From an uncultured Pelagibacteraceae bacterium (GTDB lineage: Bacteria > Pseudomonadota > Alphaproteobacteria > Pelagibacterales > Pelagibacteraceae), in contig CACOGC010000002.1 of the NCBI GenBank assembly GCA_902626645.1, positions 124,001 to 188,000 of the forward strand: DNA of 64,000 nt, given 5' to 3'. The translations under genes were made by a program, and so were the position numbers. The notes under the pieces were generated by a model. That model searched no databases and was not told the DNA's origin. It saw only the letters and a program-made list of their open reading frames with translations. This document shows, in pieces, positions 9,036 to 18,263 of this stretch; positions within the stretch are counted from its first letter, which is position 1; each line of letters starts with the position of its first letter.

Positions 9036-9916
9036 TAAACTAGTTTTGCGGAATGAAGTGCTTTTTTGACAATATCCTTAGTTTCAGCTGTCACTTTTAC
9101 AAGAGGTAGTCTTACATCATCATCACAAAGATTTAACAATTTTGCTGCATATTTTACTGGGCTCGGGTTGCTTTCAACAAACATCGCATGATGAAGTGGT
9201 TGTAAAATCTTATCAAGTTTTTTTGCCTCTTCCATTTCATTATCATTTTTAGATTTCGATAATTTTTGAAAATCAGAACAAAGTTTTGGAGCTATATTTG
9301 CAGTAACACTTATTGCTCCTACTCCCCCTCTTTTATTAAATTCTAAAGCATTATCATCATTACCCGTTAATTGGATGAACTCTTTTCCCATTTTGTTTAA
9401 AGATTGATCTACTCTATCTAAATCTCCAGTAGCATCTTTAACACCAATTATGTTTTTTAATTCGAACAATCGAGCCATTGTGTCAACTGACATGTCAATA
9501 ACAGATCTACCAGGTATATTGTAAATCAATATTGGAATTCCACATTTATCATTTATTGCTTTGTAATGTTGATACAAGCCTTCTTGTGTTGGTTTATTAT
9601 AATATGGAGTAACAATGAGAGCACCGTTTGCGCCAATTTTTTCTGCATGAGTTGTAAGTGAAATGGCCTCCTCAGTAGAGTTCGATCCTGTACCTGCAAA
9701 AACTGGTAATTTTCCATTACTTTCTTTTACACATAACTCAATCACCCTTTCATGTTCATCATGACTTAAAGTTGGTGACTCACCAGTTGTTCCTGCTGGA
9801 ACTAATCCATTTGTCCCATTTTGGATATGAAAATGAATTAAATTAATATATGCCTCATCATCAAGTTTATCATTTTTAAACGGGGTGACTAAAGCAACAT
9901 TTGATCCTTTAAACAT
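9035..9916 (-). CDS. dapA: 4-hydroxy-tetrahydrodipicolinate synthase
   Basis: DapA condenses pyruvate with aspartate semialdehyde, the first committed step to lysine and diaminopimelate. The 293-residue (beta/alpha)8 enzyme has [10 protein letters not shown] at 41-50, VTPYYNKP at 102-109, Y132 in the IYNIPGRS box, and the Schiff-base lysine K160 in [10 protein letters not shown]. It is the first gene of the minus-strand run leading to recO and is divergent from the lytic transglycosylase gene across 43 bp. Diaminopimelate supply and murein turnover are functionally linked, so the divergent pairing makes sense. Confidence 0.97.
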   Translation of the reverse strand: MFKGSNVALVTPFKNDKLDDEAYINLIHFHIQNGTNGLVPAGTTGESPTLSHDEHERVIELCVKESNGKLPVFAGTGSNSTEEAISLTTHAEKIGANGALIVTPYYNKPTQEGLYQHYKAINDKCGIPILIYNIPGRSVIDMSVDTMARLFELKNIIGVKDATGDLDRVDQSLNKMGKEFIQLTGNDDNALEFNKRGGVGAISVTANIAPKLCSDFQKLSKSKNDNEMEEAKKLDKILQPLHHAMFVESNPSPVKYAAKLLNLCDDDVRLPLVKVTAETKDIVKKALHSAKLV

Positions 9917-9959
9917 AAATACTTATAACATACATTGAAGATTCATATAGTAAAAGATT

Positions 9960-12170
9960 ATGATTAAAAAAATCTTATTTTGGATAGTATTGATTAATTT
10001 ATTCGGTTTACTCACTGTAGCTCAATCTGACATAATCCCATTAAAAAAACCAATGCAATCTGAAGAGCTAACCCAAAAAAAATTATTAATAGATGTGCTA
10101 AAACCTTTGCCTAAACCAATAGCAAAAATAGCAAACGAAGAGATAGAAAAAAAAGTTAAATCTAAAGCTGAAAAGAAGATAAGTGGTCTAATTCTTCCTA
10201 AAAAAAAACCTTTTATCGCTGGGACAAAAAAAACAACAGAGATAAAAATATCAAAATATTATCGTAAAAAAGATTTTGCATTAGCGAAAAAAGCAATTTC
10301 TGAAATGAAAAAAGCTAGATGGACAGATGCAATAAAAACAGCCAAAAGAGCTAAAGATAAATCTATATATGATTTTATTCAATGGAGACATTTGCTTACA
10401 AAAGGAAATCAGGCTTCTTATTATGATTACAAAACCTTTATAGACACAAATGAGGATTATCCTAGAATAGGACGAATAAAATATTTAGCTGAGCATAAAC
10501 TTTCTACAGACAAAGTTAGTCCAAAAAAAATTATAGACTGGTTTGGACCTGCAGAACCTTTGAGTGGTTTCGGTAAAATGATATTAGGTGAAAGTCTTAT
10601 TCTTAATGGTAATAAAGAAAAAGGAATAGGATTCATTAAAGAAGGCTGGATATCAGCTGAATTATCTAAAACAGATTTAAGATTTTATCGCAAAAAATTT
10701 AGGAAATACCTCAATGCAGATGATTATATTAAGCGTGCAGAATATCTTGCCTGGAATAACAAATACTGGGATTTAAAACGATTGTTAAGATATTTACCCA
10801 AAGATTATGAGCTATTATATACAGCTAGACAACTATTAATGAGTAAATCTTATGGTGTCGATAATGCTATTTCTAGAGTTCCCCCTAATCTTAAAAATGA
10901 TGCTGGTTTAAATTATGATAGATTAAAATGGAGAAGAAAAAGAGGAAGAGTTGATAGTTCTGTAGAAATTCTTTTAAAGATAAAAAACACAAAAAATTAT
11001 TTGGTACGTCCAGATAAATGGTGGATAGAAAGAGAAATAATTTCTAGATCATTAATATATAAAAAAAAATATGAATTAGCTTATAAAATTGCTAGTAACC
11101 ATGGAATGACTGAAGGAGCTGAATTTGCTGCAGCTGAGTGGATGAGTGGTTGGATAGCCTTAAGTTTTTTAGATGATCCTGTATTAGCCAAAGAACATTT
11201 TGAAAATTTTTATAACAACGTAGGATATCCTATTAGCACAGCTAGAGGTGCTTATTGGCTTGGTAAAACTTATAAAAAGCTGGGTGATAAAGATTTATCT
11301 TACAAATGGTTTAAAGAAGCAACAAATTATTTAACTACTTATTACGGTCAATTAGCATTTATGGAAATAAGCCCAAATGAAAAATTTGAACTGTCAAAAG
11401 ATATGATTATCCAAAAGGAATATCGCAATTATTTTTTTAAGAAAGACCTAGTTAAATTAATTTATTTATTAGATGAATTAGATGAAGATAAATATACTAA
11501 ACATATATTAAGACATTTAGCTAATGATGATGTTAGTAGTGGAAGTGAAGTCTTGGCTGCTGAACTTGCAACAAATATAGAACGTTTTGATTTTGCAATT
11601 CAAATTTCTAAAATAGCTTCATATGAAAAAAGATTTCATAATAAATACAACTACCCAATTATAAGTACACCAAAATATATTAACGGAAGAAAAATTCCTG
11701 ATAACGCTTTTATTCTCTCAATCATAAGACAAGAAAGTGAATTTGATTTAAGTGCAAATAGTCATGCTGGTGCCAAAGGTTTAATGCAACTCATGCCTTA
11801 CACAGCTAAACTAGTTGCCAAACAGGCAAAACTTCCCTACTCAAAATCTCGACTAACTACTGATGCTGAATATAATATTAATTTGGGATCTCATTATATT
11901 GCTGGGCTCATACTTGAATATGATGGCGCTTATCCTTTTGCTGTAGCCGCTTACAATGCTGGGCCAAAAAGAGTACGATACTGGAAAAAAATAAACAAAA
12001 ATCCGCAAAAAAATCAAATTGATTATATCGATTGGATTGAGTTAATTAAATTTAAAGAAACTAGAAATTACGTCCAAAGAGTTTTGGAAAATTATAATGT
12101 TTACAGGTATGTGCTTGAGCAAAGACCTATTGGAATGAAGGATTTTTTTAAGAACAATCCCTTATTTTAA
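9960..12170 (+). CDS. slt: Soluble lytic murein transglycosylase
   Basis: This enzyme cleaves glycan strands of peptidoglycan, leaving 1,6-anhydromuramic ends. The 736-residue protein has a signal peptide (about 1-23, hydrophobic ILFWIVLINLFGLLTVA). A lysine-rich linker follows, then a long alpha-helical superhelical region, then a C-terminal SLT domain (about 580-700). The catalytic glutamate is E592 in ILSIIRQESEFD, with GAKGLMQLMPYTA and VAAYNAGPKRV motifs following. It is monocistronic: its stop lies 3 bases from the 3' end of a convergent tRNA-Ser gene. Confidence 0.94.
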   Translation: MIKKILFWIVLINLFGLLTVAQSDIIPLKKPMQSEELTQKKLLIDVLKPLPKPIAKIANEEIEKKVKSKAEKKISGLILPKKKPFIAGTKKTTEIKISKYYRKKDFALAKKAISEMKKARWTDAIKTAKRAKDKSIYDFIQWRHLLTKGNQASYYDYKTFIDTNEDYPRIGRIKYLAEHKLSTDKVSPKKIIDWFGPAEPLSGFGKMILGESLILNGNKEKGIGFIKEGWISAELSKTDLRFYRKKFRKYLNADDYIKRAEYLAWNNKYWDLKRLLRYLPKDYELLYTARQLLMSKSYGVDNAISRVPPNLKNDAGLNYDRLKWRRKRGRVDSSVEILLKIKNTKNYLVRPDKWWIEREIISRSLIYKKKYELAYKIASNHGMTEGAEFAAAEWMSGWIALSFLDDPVLAKEHFENFYNNVGYPISTARGAYWLGKTYKKLGDKDLSYKWFKEATNYLTTYYGQLAFMEISPNEKFELSKDMIIQKEYRNYFFKKDLVKLIYLLDELDEDKYTKHILRHLANDDVSSGSEVLAAELATNIERFDFAIQISKIASYEKRFHNKYNYPIISTPKYINGRKIPDNAFILSIIRQESEFDLSANSHAGAKGLMQLMPYTAKLVAKQAKLPYSKSRLTTDAEYNINLGSHYIAGLILEYDGAYPFAVAAYNAGPKRVRYWKKINKNPQKNQIDYIDWIELIKFKETRNYVQRVLENYNVYRYVLEQRPIGMKDFFKNNPLF

Positions 12171-12173
12171 AGA

Positions 12174-12265
12174 TGGCGGAAGAGGAGGGATTCGAACCCT
12201 CGGTACAAGTTTCCTCGCACGGTCATTTAGCAAACGACTGGTTTAAGCCTCTCACCCACTCTTCC
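12174..12265 (-). tRNA. tRNA-Ser (anticodon GCU)
   Basis: The minus strand reads GGAAGAG at the 5' end, pairing with CTCTTCC plus discriminator G and an encoded CCA. The anticodon loop TTGCTAA gives anticodon GCU for AGC/AGU codons. A long variable arm (class II tRNA) and a perfect T-arm GAGGG-TTCGAAT-CCCTC are present. Total length is 92 nt. The gene converges on slt with a 3-bp gap and is divergent from soxB. Confidence 0.97.
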
Positions 12266-12284
12266 AAGAAATTTGTCGCTTTTG

Positions 12285-12290
12285 ATTGTA
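12285..12290 (-). promoter_or_regulatory. Probable -10 element of tRNA-Ser
   Basis: The minus strand carries TACAAT (5 of 6 matches to TATAAT) ending 19 bases upstream of the mature tRNA 5' end. No clear -35 hexamer is visible at 16-18 bp spacing, so this call is tentative. It touches the left arm of the inverted repeat at 12289-12326, so a protein bound there could affect both the tRNA and the sox operon. Confidence 0.4.
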
Positions 12291-12326
12291 TTGAATAATC
12301 GATATTAATAAAGTAATTATTCAATA
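12289..12326. promoter_or_regulatory. 11-bp inverted repeat in the tRNA-Ser/soxB intergenic region
   Basis: The arms TATTGAATAAT (12289-12299) and ATTATTCAATA (12316-12326) are perfect reverse complements separated by 16 bp. The right arm ends 3 bases before the soxB ATG at 12330, where no Shine-Dalgarno is visible. It could be a split operator for a dimeric regulator, or an RNA hairpin that occludes soxB initiation. The stem is nearly all A/T, which favours the DNA-operator reading. It is the strongest non-coding structure in the accessory part of the window. Confidence 0.55.
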
Positions 12327-12329
12327 ATT

Positions 12330-13583
12330 ATGAAAAATAAGTATTCAATATTCTCATTAATAAAGAATGCTTTTTCTTATCACGAAAATTGGGAAAAAGC
12401 CTGGAAAGATCCTGCACCAAAAAAAGAATATGAAGCGGTAATCATTGGTGGTGGTGGTCATGGTTTAGCATCAGCTTATTATTTAGCAAAAAAACATAAC
12501 ATGAAAAATATTGCTGTTGTTGAAAAAGGATGGATTGGTGGAGGAAATACTGGAAGAAATACTACTATAATTAGATCAAATTATTTATGGGATGCTAGTG
12601 CTGGTCTTTATGATCATGCTCTTAAAATATGGGAAGGTCTTTCACAAGAGTTAAATTATAATGTGATGTTTAGTCAAAGAGGGGTAATGAATCTAGCCCA
12701 TAATCTTCAAGATGTTAGAGACCTAAAAAGAAGAACACATGCAAACAGACTAAATGGCATTGATGCTGTTTATCTTAATACTGAAGAAGTTAAAAAATTC
12801 TGTCCAATAATTAATACCTCTCCCAATATAAGATATCCGGTTTTAGGTGGAACACTACAAAGAAGAGCTGGAACTGCTAGACATGATGCAGTTGCGTGGG
12901 GATATGCTAGAGGTGCTGATGAAATGGGTGTTGATATAATTCAAAATTGTGAAGTAAAAGGAATTAAAAGAAATGGTGATTGTGTTGAAGGTATTGAAAC
13001 AACAAAAGGTTTTATTAAAACAAAAAAAATAGGTGTAGTTGCGGCAGGACACTCAAGTGTGATTGCAAATATGGCTGGTTTGAAATTACCTTTGGAAAGC
13101 AAACCACTTCAAGCATTAGTATCTGAACCGGTTAAACCAATTATAGATACAGTTGTAATGTCTAACGCTGTTCATGCATACGTAAGTCAATCCGATAAAG
13201 GTGAGTTAGTTATTGGAGCAGGAACTGATGATTACGTGTCTTACTCACAAAAAGGAAGTCATGATATTGTGGAAGGAACTTTAAATGCAATTTTAGAATT
13301 ATATCCAATATTTAGTAGAATGAGAATGCTTCGTCAGTGGGGTGGCATAGTAGATATATGCCCTGATGCAAGCCCGATTATAAGTAAAACATCAATTAAA
13401 GGTTTATACTTTAATTGTGGTTGGGGAACAGGAGGTTTCAAAGCAACACCAGGTTCTGGAGATTTGTTTGCTCACACAATTGCAAATGATGAACCTCATA
13501 AATTAAATGCTGCCTTTAATATAAATAGATTTGTCAGTGGTGATCTAGTTGATGAACATGGTGCAGCTGCAGTTGCACACTAA
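12330..13583 (+). CDS. soxB: Sarcosine oxidase, beta subunit
   Basis: The beta subunit of heterotetrameric sarcosine oxidase holds FAD and the covalently attached FMN and demethylates sarcosine to glycine. This 417-residue protein has a dinucleotide-binding fold ([20 protein letters not shown], from about residue 34) and [15 protein letters not shown]. The FMN-linking histidine is H185 in [15 protein letters not shown], and a C-terminal FAD segment [16 protein letters not shown] follows. It is first in soxBDAG, and its stop overlaps the soxD ATG. The homologous N-methylglutamate dehydrogenase beta subunit is the alternative, but no gmaS/mgs genes are nearby. Confidence 0.93.
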   Translation: MKNKYSIFSLIKNAFSYHENWEKAWKDPAPKKEYEAVIIGGGGHGLASAYYLAKKHNMKNIAVVEKGWIGGGNTGRNTTIIRSNYLWDASAGLYDHALKIWEGLSQELNYNVMFSQRGVMNLAHNLQDVRDLKRRTHANRLNGIDAVYLNTEEVKKFCPIINTSPNIRYPVLGGTLQRRAGTARHDAVAWGYARGADEMGVDIIQNCEVKGIKRNGDCVEGIETTKGFIKTKKIGVVAAGHSSVIANMAGLKLPLESKPLQALVSEPVKPIIDTVVMSNAVHAYVSQSDKGELVIGAGTDDYVSYSQKGSHDIVEGTLNAILELYPIFSRMRMLRQWGGIVDICPDASPIISKTSIKGLYFNCGWGTGGFKATPGSGDLFAHTIANDEPHKLNAAFNINRFVSGDLVDEHGAAAVAH

Positions 13584-13858
13584 TGTTTTTAATTAATTGT
13601 CCTTTTTGCGGTGAGAGAGAACAAAGCGAATTTAAAGCAGGTGGTGAAGCTCACATAGTAAGACCAAAACAACCTACAGAACTAAGTGATGATGAATGGG
13701 CAGAATATTTATTCATGAGAAAAAATATAAAAGGAGTTCAGTTTGAAAGATGGAATCATATTCATGGTTGTAGAAAATGGTTCAATATGGCTAGAGATAC
13801 TTCAAACGACCAAATAAAAGCTGTATACAAAATGGGTGAGAAACCACCAGTAAAATAA
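13583..13858 (+). CDS. soxD: Sarcosine oxidase, delta subunit
   Basis: A 91-residue zinc-binding subunit of heterotetrameric sarcosine oxidase that structurally supports the alpha-beta complex. It shows the N-terminal INCPFCGEREQSEF box with C6 and C9, and the downstream FERWNHIHGCRKWF segment whose His and Cys would complete a zinc site. Length and composition match the family closely. The ATG overlaps the soxB stop by one base, and soxA begins 1 base after this stop, so translation is probably coupled. Confidence 0.93.
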   Translation: MFLINCPFCGEREQSEFKAGGEAHIVRPKQPTELSDDEWAEYLFMRKNIKGVQFERWNHIHGCRKWFNMARDTSNDQIKAVYKMGEKPPVK

Positions 13859-13859
13859 A

Positions 13860-16800
13860 ATGTCTAATAATTTAAGATTTAAAACAAGCAAATTCATTGA
13901 TGAAACTTATCGAGTTTCTTTTAAGTTTAACAACAAAACATATTTTGGTTTTAAAGGTGATACTCTAGCATCAGCTTTATTGGCTAATGGCATTCATCTT
14001 GTAGGAAGAAGTTTCAAATATCATAGACCTCGAGGAATTATGACATCAGGTTCAGAAGAACCTAATGCAATAATTCAATTACATGATAACTCCTCAAGAA
14101 CTGAACCCAATGTAAGAGCCACTGAGGTTGAAATTTATGAGGGATTAGTTGCATCTAGTCAAAATTGCTGGCCTAGCGTTAATTTTGATATTGGTGGAAT
14201 TAACAATCTATTATCACCTATTCTACCCGCTGGATTTTACTATAAAACTTTTATGTGGCCTGCAAGTTTCTGGGAGAAGTATGAATACTTTATAAGAAAA
14301 TCTGCAGGTTTAGGTAAATCACCGAAAGTTGTTGATCCAGACATATATGAACATAATTATATTCATTGTGATGTTTTGGTAATAGGAGCTGGTATATCAG
14401 GAATTATGGCAGCCAAAATGGCAGCAAAAAATGGTTTTAAAACTCTTCTAGTTGATGAAAAATCTTACTTAGGTGGATCATCTATTTATGATAACTCAGA
14501 GTTTTCAAAAATTAACAATCAATTAACAAGTTCGTGGTTAGAAAAAGAGATCAATGAAATATCAAAACTAGAAAATTTAGAAATTAAAATAAGAACTAGT
14601 GTTGCGGCGTATCATGGATACAACTTTTTATTAGCTCGTGAAAGTCTTACTGACCATTTACCAATTAATCAAAGAGATAATAAAGTAAGGCATAGATTAT
14701 TAAAAATTAGAGCTAAAAAAGTTATTACAGCTACTGGCTCAATAGAAAGACCATTAATATTCGATAATAATGATCGACCAGGTATACTATTGTCTTCAGC
14801 AATTAAGAAATACATCGATCTATATGGCGTAGCTTGTGGTGAAAATAATGTTCTTTTTACCAATAACGATACTGCATACGAAACTGCCATGAGCTTAATT
14901 CAAAGAGGAATTAGGATAAATGCAATAATTGATAATAGAGAACAAGTTGACTCTAAGATTTGTTACGAGGTTGAGAAAAATAATATAAAAATTTATAAAG
15001 GTTTTTCTGTTGTTGATACTTACGGATATAGAAGAATTAACAAAATATCTATTATGAAACTTTCAAAAGATGGTCAAACAGTTATTGGGGACAAAACTAA
15101 ATTAACTTGTGATTGTTTAGGTCTATCTGGTGGTTGGACCCCAGCAGTACATTTGTTTACACAATCTGGAGGCAAATTAAAATTTAGAGAAGAAGACCAA
15201 GTATTCATTCCTGACGTTTATCCCTCAGATCAAATAAGTATTGGATCTTGCAATGGAGACTTTGGTTTAAATGAAATAATAAAAAATACTTTATCTTCAC
15301 TGAAGAAATTTCTTAATATAGATAATTCTGAATACAAAACTCTTGAAATTATCTCAGGTTTAAATCAATCAAAGAGAAATATTTGGCTATTACCATCTGA
15401 CAAAACAATAGGAAAAACTAAATCTTTTGTTGATTATCAAAATGATGCAACTTCAAAAGATATTAAATTAGCTCTAAGAGAAGGATTTAGATCTATAGAA
15501 CATGTAAAAAGATACACCACTACAGGTATGGGAACTGATCAAGGTAAACTTGGTAATATGCATGCTTTAGGAATCATTTCAGAAACAGCCGGAACCAAAA
15601 TGGGCGAGCATGGCACTACCACTTTTAGACCTCCTTATACACCTCTTACTTTTGGAACTATTGTTGGAAGAAATGTAGGTGAATTTTTTGATGTATTCAG
15701 ACGTACTCCGATACATGATTGGCATGTTAAAAATAGTGCTGAGTTTGAAAACGTTGGTCAGTGGAAAAGAGCTTGGTACTATCCCAAAGAAAATGAAAAC
15801 ATGTATCAAGCAGTACAAAGAGAAAGTAAAGCCGCCAGAGACTCAGCGGGTATTCTAGATGCATCTACATTGGGAAAAATTGATATTCAAGGCACTGACG
15901 CTTCAGAATTTTTAAATCGTGTTTATACTAATGCTTGGTCAAAGCTTGCTGTTGGTAAATGTCGTTACGGTTTAATGTTAAATGAGGATGGTATGGTTTA
16001 TGATGATGGAGTAACAACTAGACTAGGTGAAAATCACTATATAATGACTACTACTACTGGTGGAGCAGCTAATGTATTAGGAAAACTTGAAGATTATCTT
16101 CAAACAGAATGGCCTGAGTTAGATGTCTATCTATCATCTGTGACTGATCATTATGCTACAATAAGTGTTTGCGGTCCTAATAGTAAAAAAATTGTCTCAA
16201 AAGTTATTCCTGATTTAGATTATTCTGACGAAAAGTTTCCACATATGTCTTTTAAAAATGCAAAAATTGGAAATATTAAATGTAGAGTAATGAGGATTAG
16301 TTTTACTGGAGAACAAAGTTATGAAATTAATATTCAAGCAAATTTTGGAAAATCTGTTTGGGAAAAATGTATGGACGCTGGTAAAGATTTCAATATTACA
16401 CCTTATGGAACTGAAACCATGCACTTATTAAGAGCAGAGAAAGGTTTTATAATAGTTGGTCAAGATACAGATGCAACACTGACACCAATTGATTTACAAA
16501 TGGACTGGATAGTAAGTAAAAAAAAATACGATTTTATTGGAAAAAGATCATTATATAGATCTGATACAATTAGAGAAGATAGAAAACAATTGGTTGGTTT
16601 ATTGACAGAAAATCCAGAGGAAGTTTTAGAGGAAGGTGCGCAAATAGTTTCTGATGTAAAAAAGTCACCTATTGAAATGCTTGGACATGTAACCTCAAGT
16701 TATTACAGTCCAAATTTAAAAAAATCCATTGCATTGGGTGTTGTTAAAAGTGGGAAAAATTTGCTTGGGCAAAAATTAATTATACCAATGGAAAATAAAA

Positions 16801-16865
16801 ACATAAATGTAATCGTAGCTGATCCTGTTTTTTTTGATAAAGAGGGAAAAAGATTAAATGCTTAA
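13860..16865 (+). CDS. soxA: Sarcosine oxidase, alpha subunit
   Basis: The alpha subunit (1001 residues) binds NAD+ and channels formaldehyde to tetrahydrofolate. An N-terminal ferredoxin-like segment (about 15-90, with RSFKYHRPRGIMTSGSEEPN) precedes a two-dinucleotide-binding flavoprotein region starting CDVLVIGAGISGIMAAKMAA near 170. The C-terminal third (about 610-1000) is a GcvT-like folate-binding domain, where WKRAWYYP and ASTLGKIDIQG are visible. The full family domain order is present with no frameshift. 5,10-methylene-THF and glycine produced here feed directly into GlyA chemistry. Confidence 0.94.
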   Translation: MSNNLRFKTSKFIDETYRVSFKFNNKTYFGFKGDTLASALLANGIHLVGRSFKYHRPRGIMTSGSEEPNAIIQLHDNSSRTEPNVRATEVEIYEGLVASSQNCWPSVNFDIGGINNLLSPILPAGFYYKTFMWPASFWEKYEYFIRKSAGLGKSPKVVDPDIYEHNYIHCDVLVIGAGISGIMAAKMAAKNGFKTLLVDEKSYLGGSSIYDNSEFSKINNQLTSSWLEKEINEISKLENLEIKIRTSVAAYHGYNFLLARESLTDHLPINQRDNKVRHRLLKIRAKKVITATGSIERPLIFDNNDRPGILLSSAIKKYIDLYGVACGENNVLFTNNDTAYETAMSLIQRGIRINAIIDNREQVDSKICYEVEKNNIKIYKGFSVVDTYGYRRINKISIMKLSKDGQTVIGDKTKLTCDCLGLSGGWTPAVHLFTQSGGKLKFREEDQVFIPDVYPSDQISIGSCNGDFGLNEIIKNTLSSLKKFLNIDNSEYKTLEIISGLNQSKRNIWLLPSDKTIGKTKSFVDYQNDATSKDIKLALREGFRSIEHVKRYTTTGMGTDQGKLGNMHALGIISETAGTKMGEHGTTTFRPPYTPLTFGTIVGRNVGEFFDVFRRTPIHDWHVKNSAEFENVGQWKRAWYYPKENENMYQAVQRESKAARDSAGILDASTLGKIDIQGTDASEFLNRVYTNAWSKLAVGKCRYGLMLNEDGMVYDDGVTTRLGENHYIMTTTTGGAANVLGKLEDYLQTEWPELDVYLSSVTDHYATISVCGPNSKKIVSKVIPDLDYSDEKFPHMSFKNAKIGNIKCRVMRISFTGEQSYEINIQANFGKSVWEKCMDAGKDFNITPYGTETMHLLRAEKGFIIVGQDTDATLTPIDLQMDWIVSKKKYDFIGKRSLYRSDTIREDRKQLVGLLTENPEEVLEEGAQIVSDVKKSPIEMLGHVTSSYYSPNLKKSIALGVVKSGKNLLGQKLIIPMENKNINVIVADPVFFDKEGKRLNA

Positions 16866-17421
16866 TTATAACCATACAATAAAAGAGGAAAAATCATATC
16901 AAGGTTTGCAATTGAGTGAAATGAAGCCTGTCATGAAATTGATAGTAAGGGGTAAAAAAAGAGAATTTTTATCAGCTATTGGTAAATCTTTAAATATGGT
17001 TTTACCCACAAAAGCAAATACTTCTACACAAAGTGAAAAATTGACTGCCTTATGGTTGAGTCCTGATGAATGGATGATTTTTTCAAATGGTGTTGTTAAA
17101 GAAAATATAAACTCGTATGACACCGAAACGATTTTAAATAAAAACATATCTAAATTAGATTTAGGAGCTGTAGTGGACGTAACAGATCAATTTGTAAGGA
17201 TTAATCTTAAAGGAGATAAAATATATAACCTCTTTCAAACAGGCTCTCCTTTTAATTTTAATGATTTTAAAAATAAAATTGGCTCTGTAACCCAAACAAT
17301 TCTAGCAAAAATAGATGTGATTATTCACAATCAAAATAAAAATGAGGTGAATTTGTTTGTTAGACGCTCATTTTCTGAACATTTATTTGCATGGATGAAT
17401 GATAGTGCGTCAAGATTATAG
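16858..17421 (+). CDS. soxG: Sarcosine oxidase, gamma subunit
   Basis: The 187-residue gamma subunit completes the heterotetramer and resembles a GcvT C-terminal fold. Visible family features include LWLSPDEWMIFS and DVTDQFVRINLKGDKIYNLF. It overlaps soxA by 8 bases and ends the sox unit; a binding-protein gene follows after 34 bp. SoxG is the most divergent subunit in the family, so position after soxA carries part of the support. Confidence 0.88.
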   Translation: MLNYNHTIKEEKSYQGLQLSEMKPVMKLIVRGKKREFLSAIGKSLNMVLPTKANTSTQSEKLTALWLSPDEWMIFSNGVVKENINSYDTETILNKNISKLDLGAVVDVTDQFVRINLKGDKIYNLFQTGSPFNFNDFKNKIGSVTQTILAKIDVIIHNQNKNEVNLFVRRSFSEHLFAWMNDSASRL

Positions 17422-17434
17422 TCACATTTAGATC

Positions 17435-17440
17435 TATAAT
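17435..17440 (+). promoter_or_regulatory. Possible -10 element upstream of the ABC binding-protein gene
   Basis: A perfect TATAAT lies in the 34-bp gap after soxG, 15 bp before the ATG at 17456. No convincing -35 occurs at 16-18 bp. If used, it would give the binding protein its own short-leader transcript separate from soxBDAG. In an A+T-rich genome the hexamer can arise by chance. Confidence 0.3.
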
Positions 17441-17455
17441 AAGTTAATAAATACC

Positions 17456-18223
17456 ATGAAAAAATTATTTTTAATAGCAATACTTGCTCTTTTACCCTTT
17501 TCACTTAATGCGGAGTCTAATTTAGATAAAATTTTATCCTCTGGAACACTAAAAGTCGGCACTACTGGAGATTGGGATCCTATGTCAATTAAAGACCCTG
17601 CAACTAATAAATATAAGGGTTTTGATATTGATGTAATGAAACAACTGGCAAAAGATATGGGTGTAAAAGTTGAGTTTGTGCCTGCAGAGTGGAAAACAAT
17701 CGTTTCAGGAATAACATCTGAGAGATATGACATTTCTACTAGTGTTACAAAGACACCGAAGAGAGCTGAAGTAGCTGGTTTTACTGATACATATTATAAA
17801 TATGCAACTGTTCCACTTGTACTCAAAAAAAATTTAAAAAAGTTTTCAACTTGGGACTCACTTAATAAATCAAATGTAACAATTGCAACTACTCTTGGTA
17901 CTTCTCAAGAGGAAAAGGCAAAAGAATTTTTTCCAAAATCAAAATTAAACTCTGTAGAGGCGCCAGCAAGAGACTTTCAAGAAGTTTTAGCAGGTAGAGC
18001 TGATGGTAACATCACAAGTTCAACAGAGGCAAATAAATTGGTTATTAAATATCCTCAGTTAGCAATCGTTCCTGATGGTGGAAAAAATCCAGCATTTTTA
18101 GCAATGATGGTGCCAAAAGGTGATACTAAGTGGAACGATTATGTAAATAAATGGATACAGGATAAAAAATCCTCAGGTTTCTTCACTAAGTTATTAGCTA
18201 AATATAATCTTAAAAGCTTATAA
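17456..18223 (+). CDS. Polar amino-acid-type ABC transporter, periplasmic binding protein
   Basis: A 255-residue family-3 solute-binding protein (SBP_bac_3). A cleavable signal peptide is evident ([19 protein letters not shown], cut near residue 19). The mature part shows [33 protein letters not shown], the ligand-loop region [22 protein letters not shown], and the C-terminal lobe from about 125. It precedes a matching permease. Lying behind soxBDAG, it might import an amino acid or methylated amine related to sarcosine or glycine. That substrate idea is inference from position only. Confidence 0.88.
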   Translation: MKKLFLIAILALLPFSLNAESNLDKILSSGTLKVGTTGDWDPMSIKDPATNKYKGFDIDVMKQLAKDMGVKVEFVPAEWKTIVSGITSERYDISTSVTKTPKRAEVAGFTDTYYKYATVPLVLKKNLKKFSTWDSLNKSNVTIATTLGTSQEEKAKEFFPKSKLNSVEAPARDFQEVLAGRADGNITSSTEANKLVIKYPQLAIVPDGGKNPAFLAMMVPKGDTKWNDYVNKWIQDKKSSGFFTKLLAKYNLKSL

Positions 18224-18245
18224 AAAAATTAGTAATTAATTTTTT
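18223..18245 (+). terminator. Hairpin between binding-protein and permease genes (attenuator-like)
   Basis: A perfect 9-bp inverted repeat AAAAAATTA / TAATTTTTT with loop GTAAT starts at the last base of the binding-protein stop codon. The right arm ends in a run of six T. The stem is entirely A/T and so weak. It resembles the intercistronic structures that reduce downstream permease expression relative to binding protein in other ABC operons. Confidence 0.4.
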
Positions 18246-18263
18246 ATTCTTTATAAGTTAAGA

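Noticed and set aside
12266-12329. Glycine or SAM riboswitch upstream of soxB
   Set aside because: Only 64 bp are available and they are occupied by the inverted repeat; no conserved glycine-aptamer or SAM-V core bases are seen.
17434-17733. 99-codon minus-strand frame over the binding-protein gene
   Set aside because: Overlaps the signal peptide and N-terminal lobe of a clear family-3 binding protein; shadow frame.
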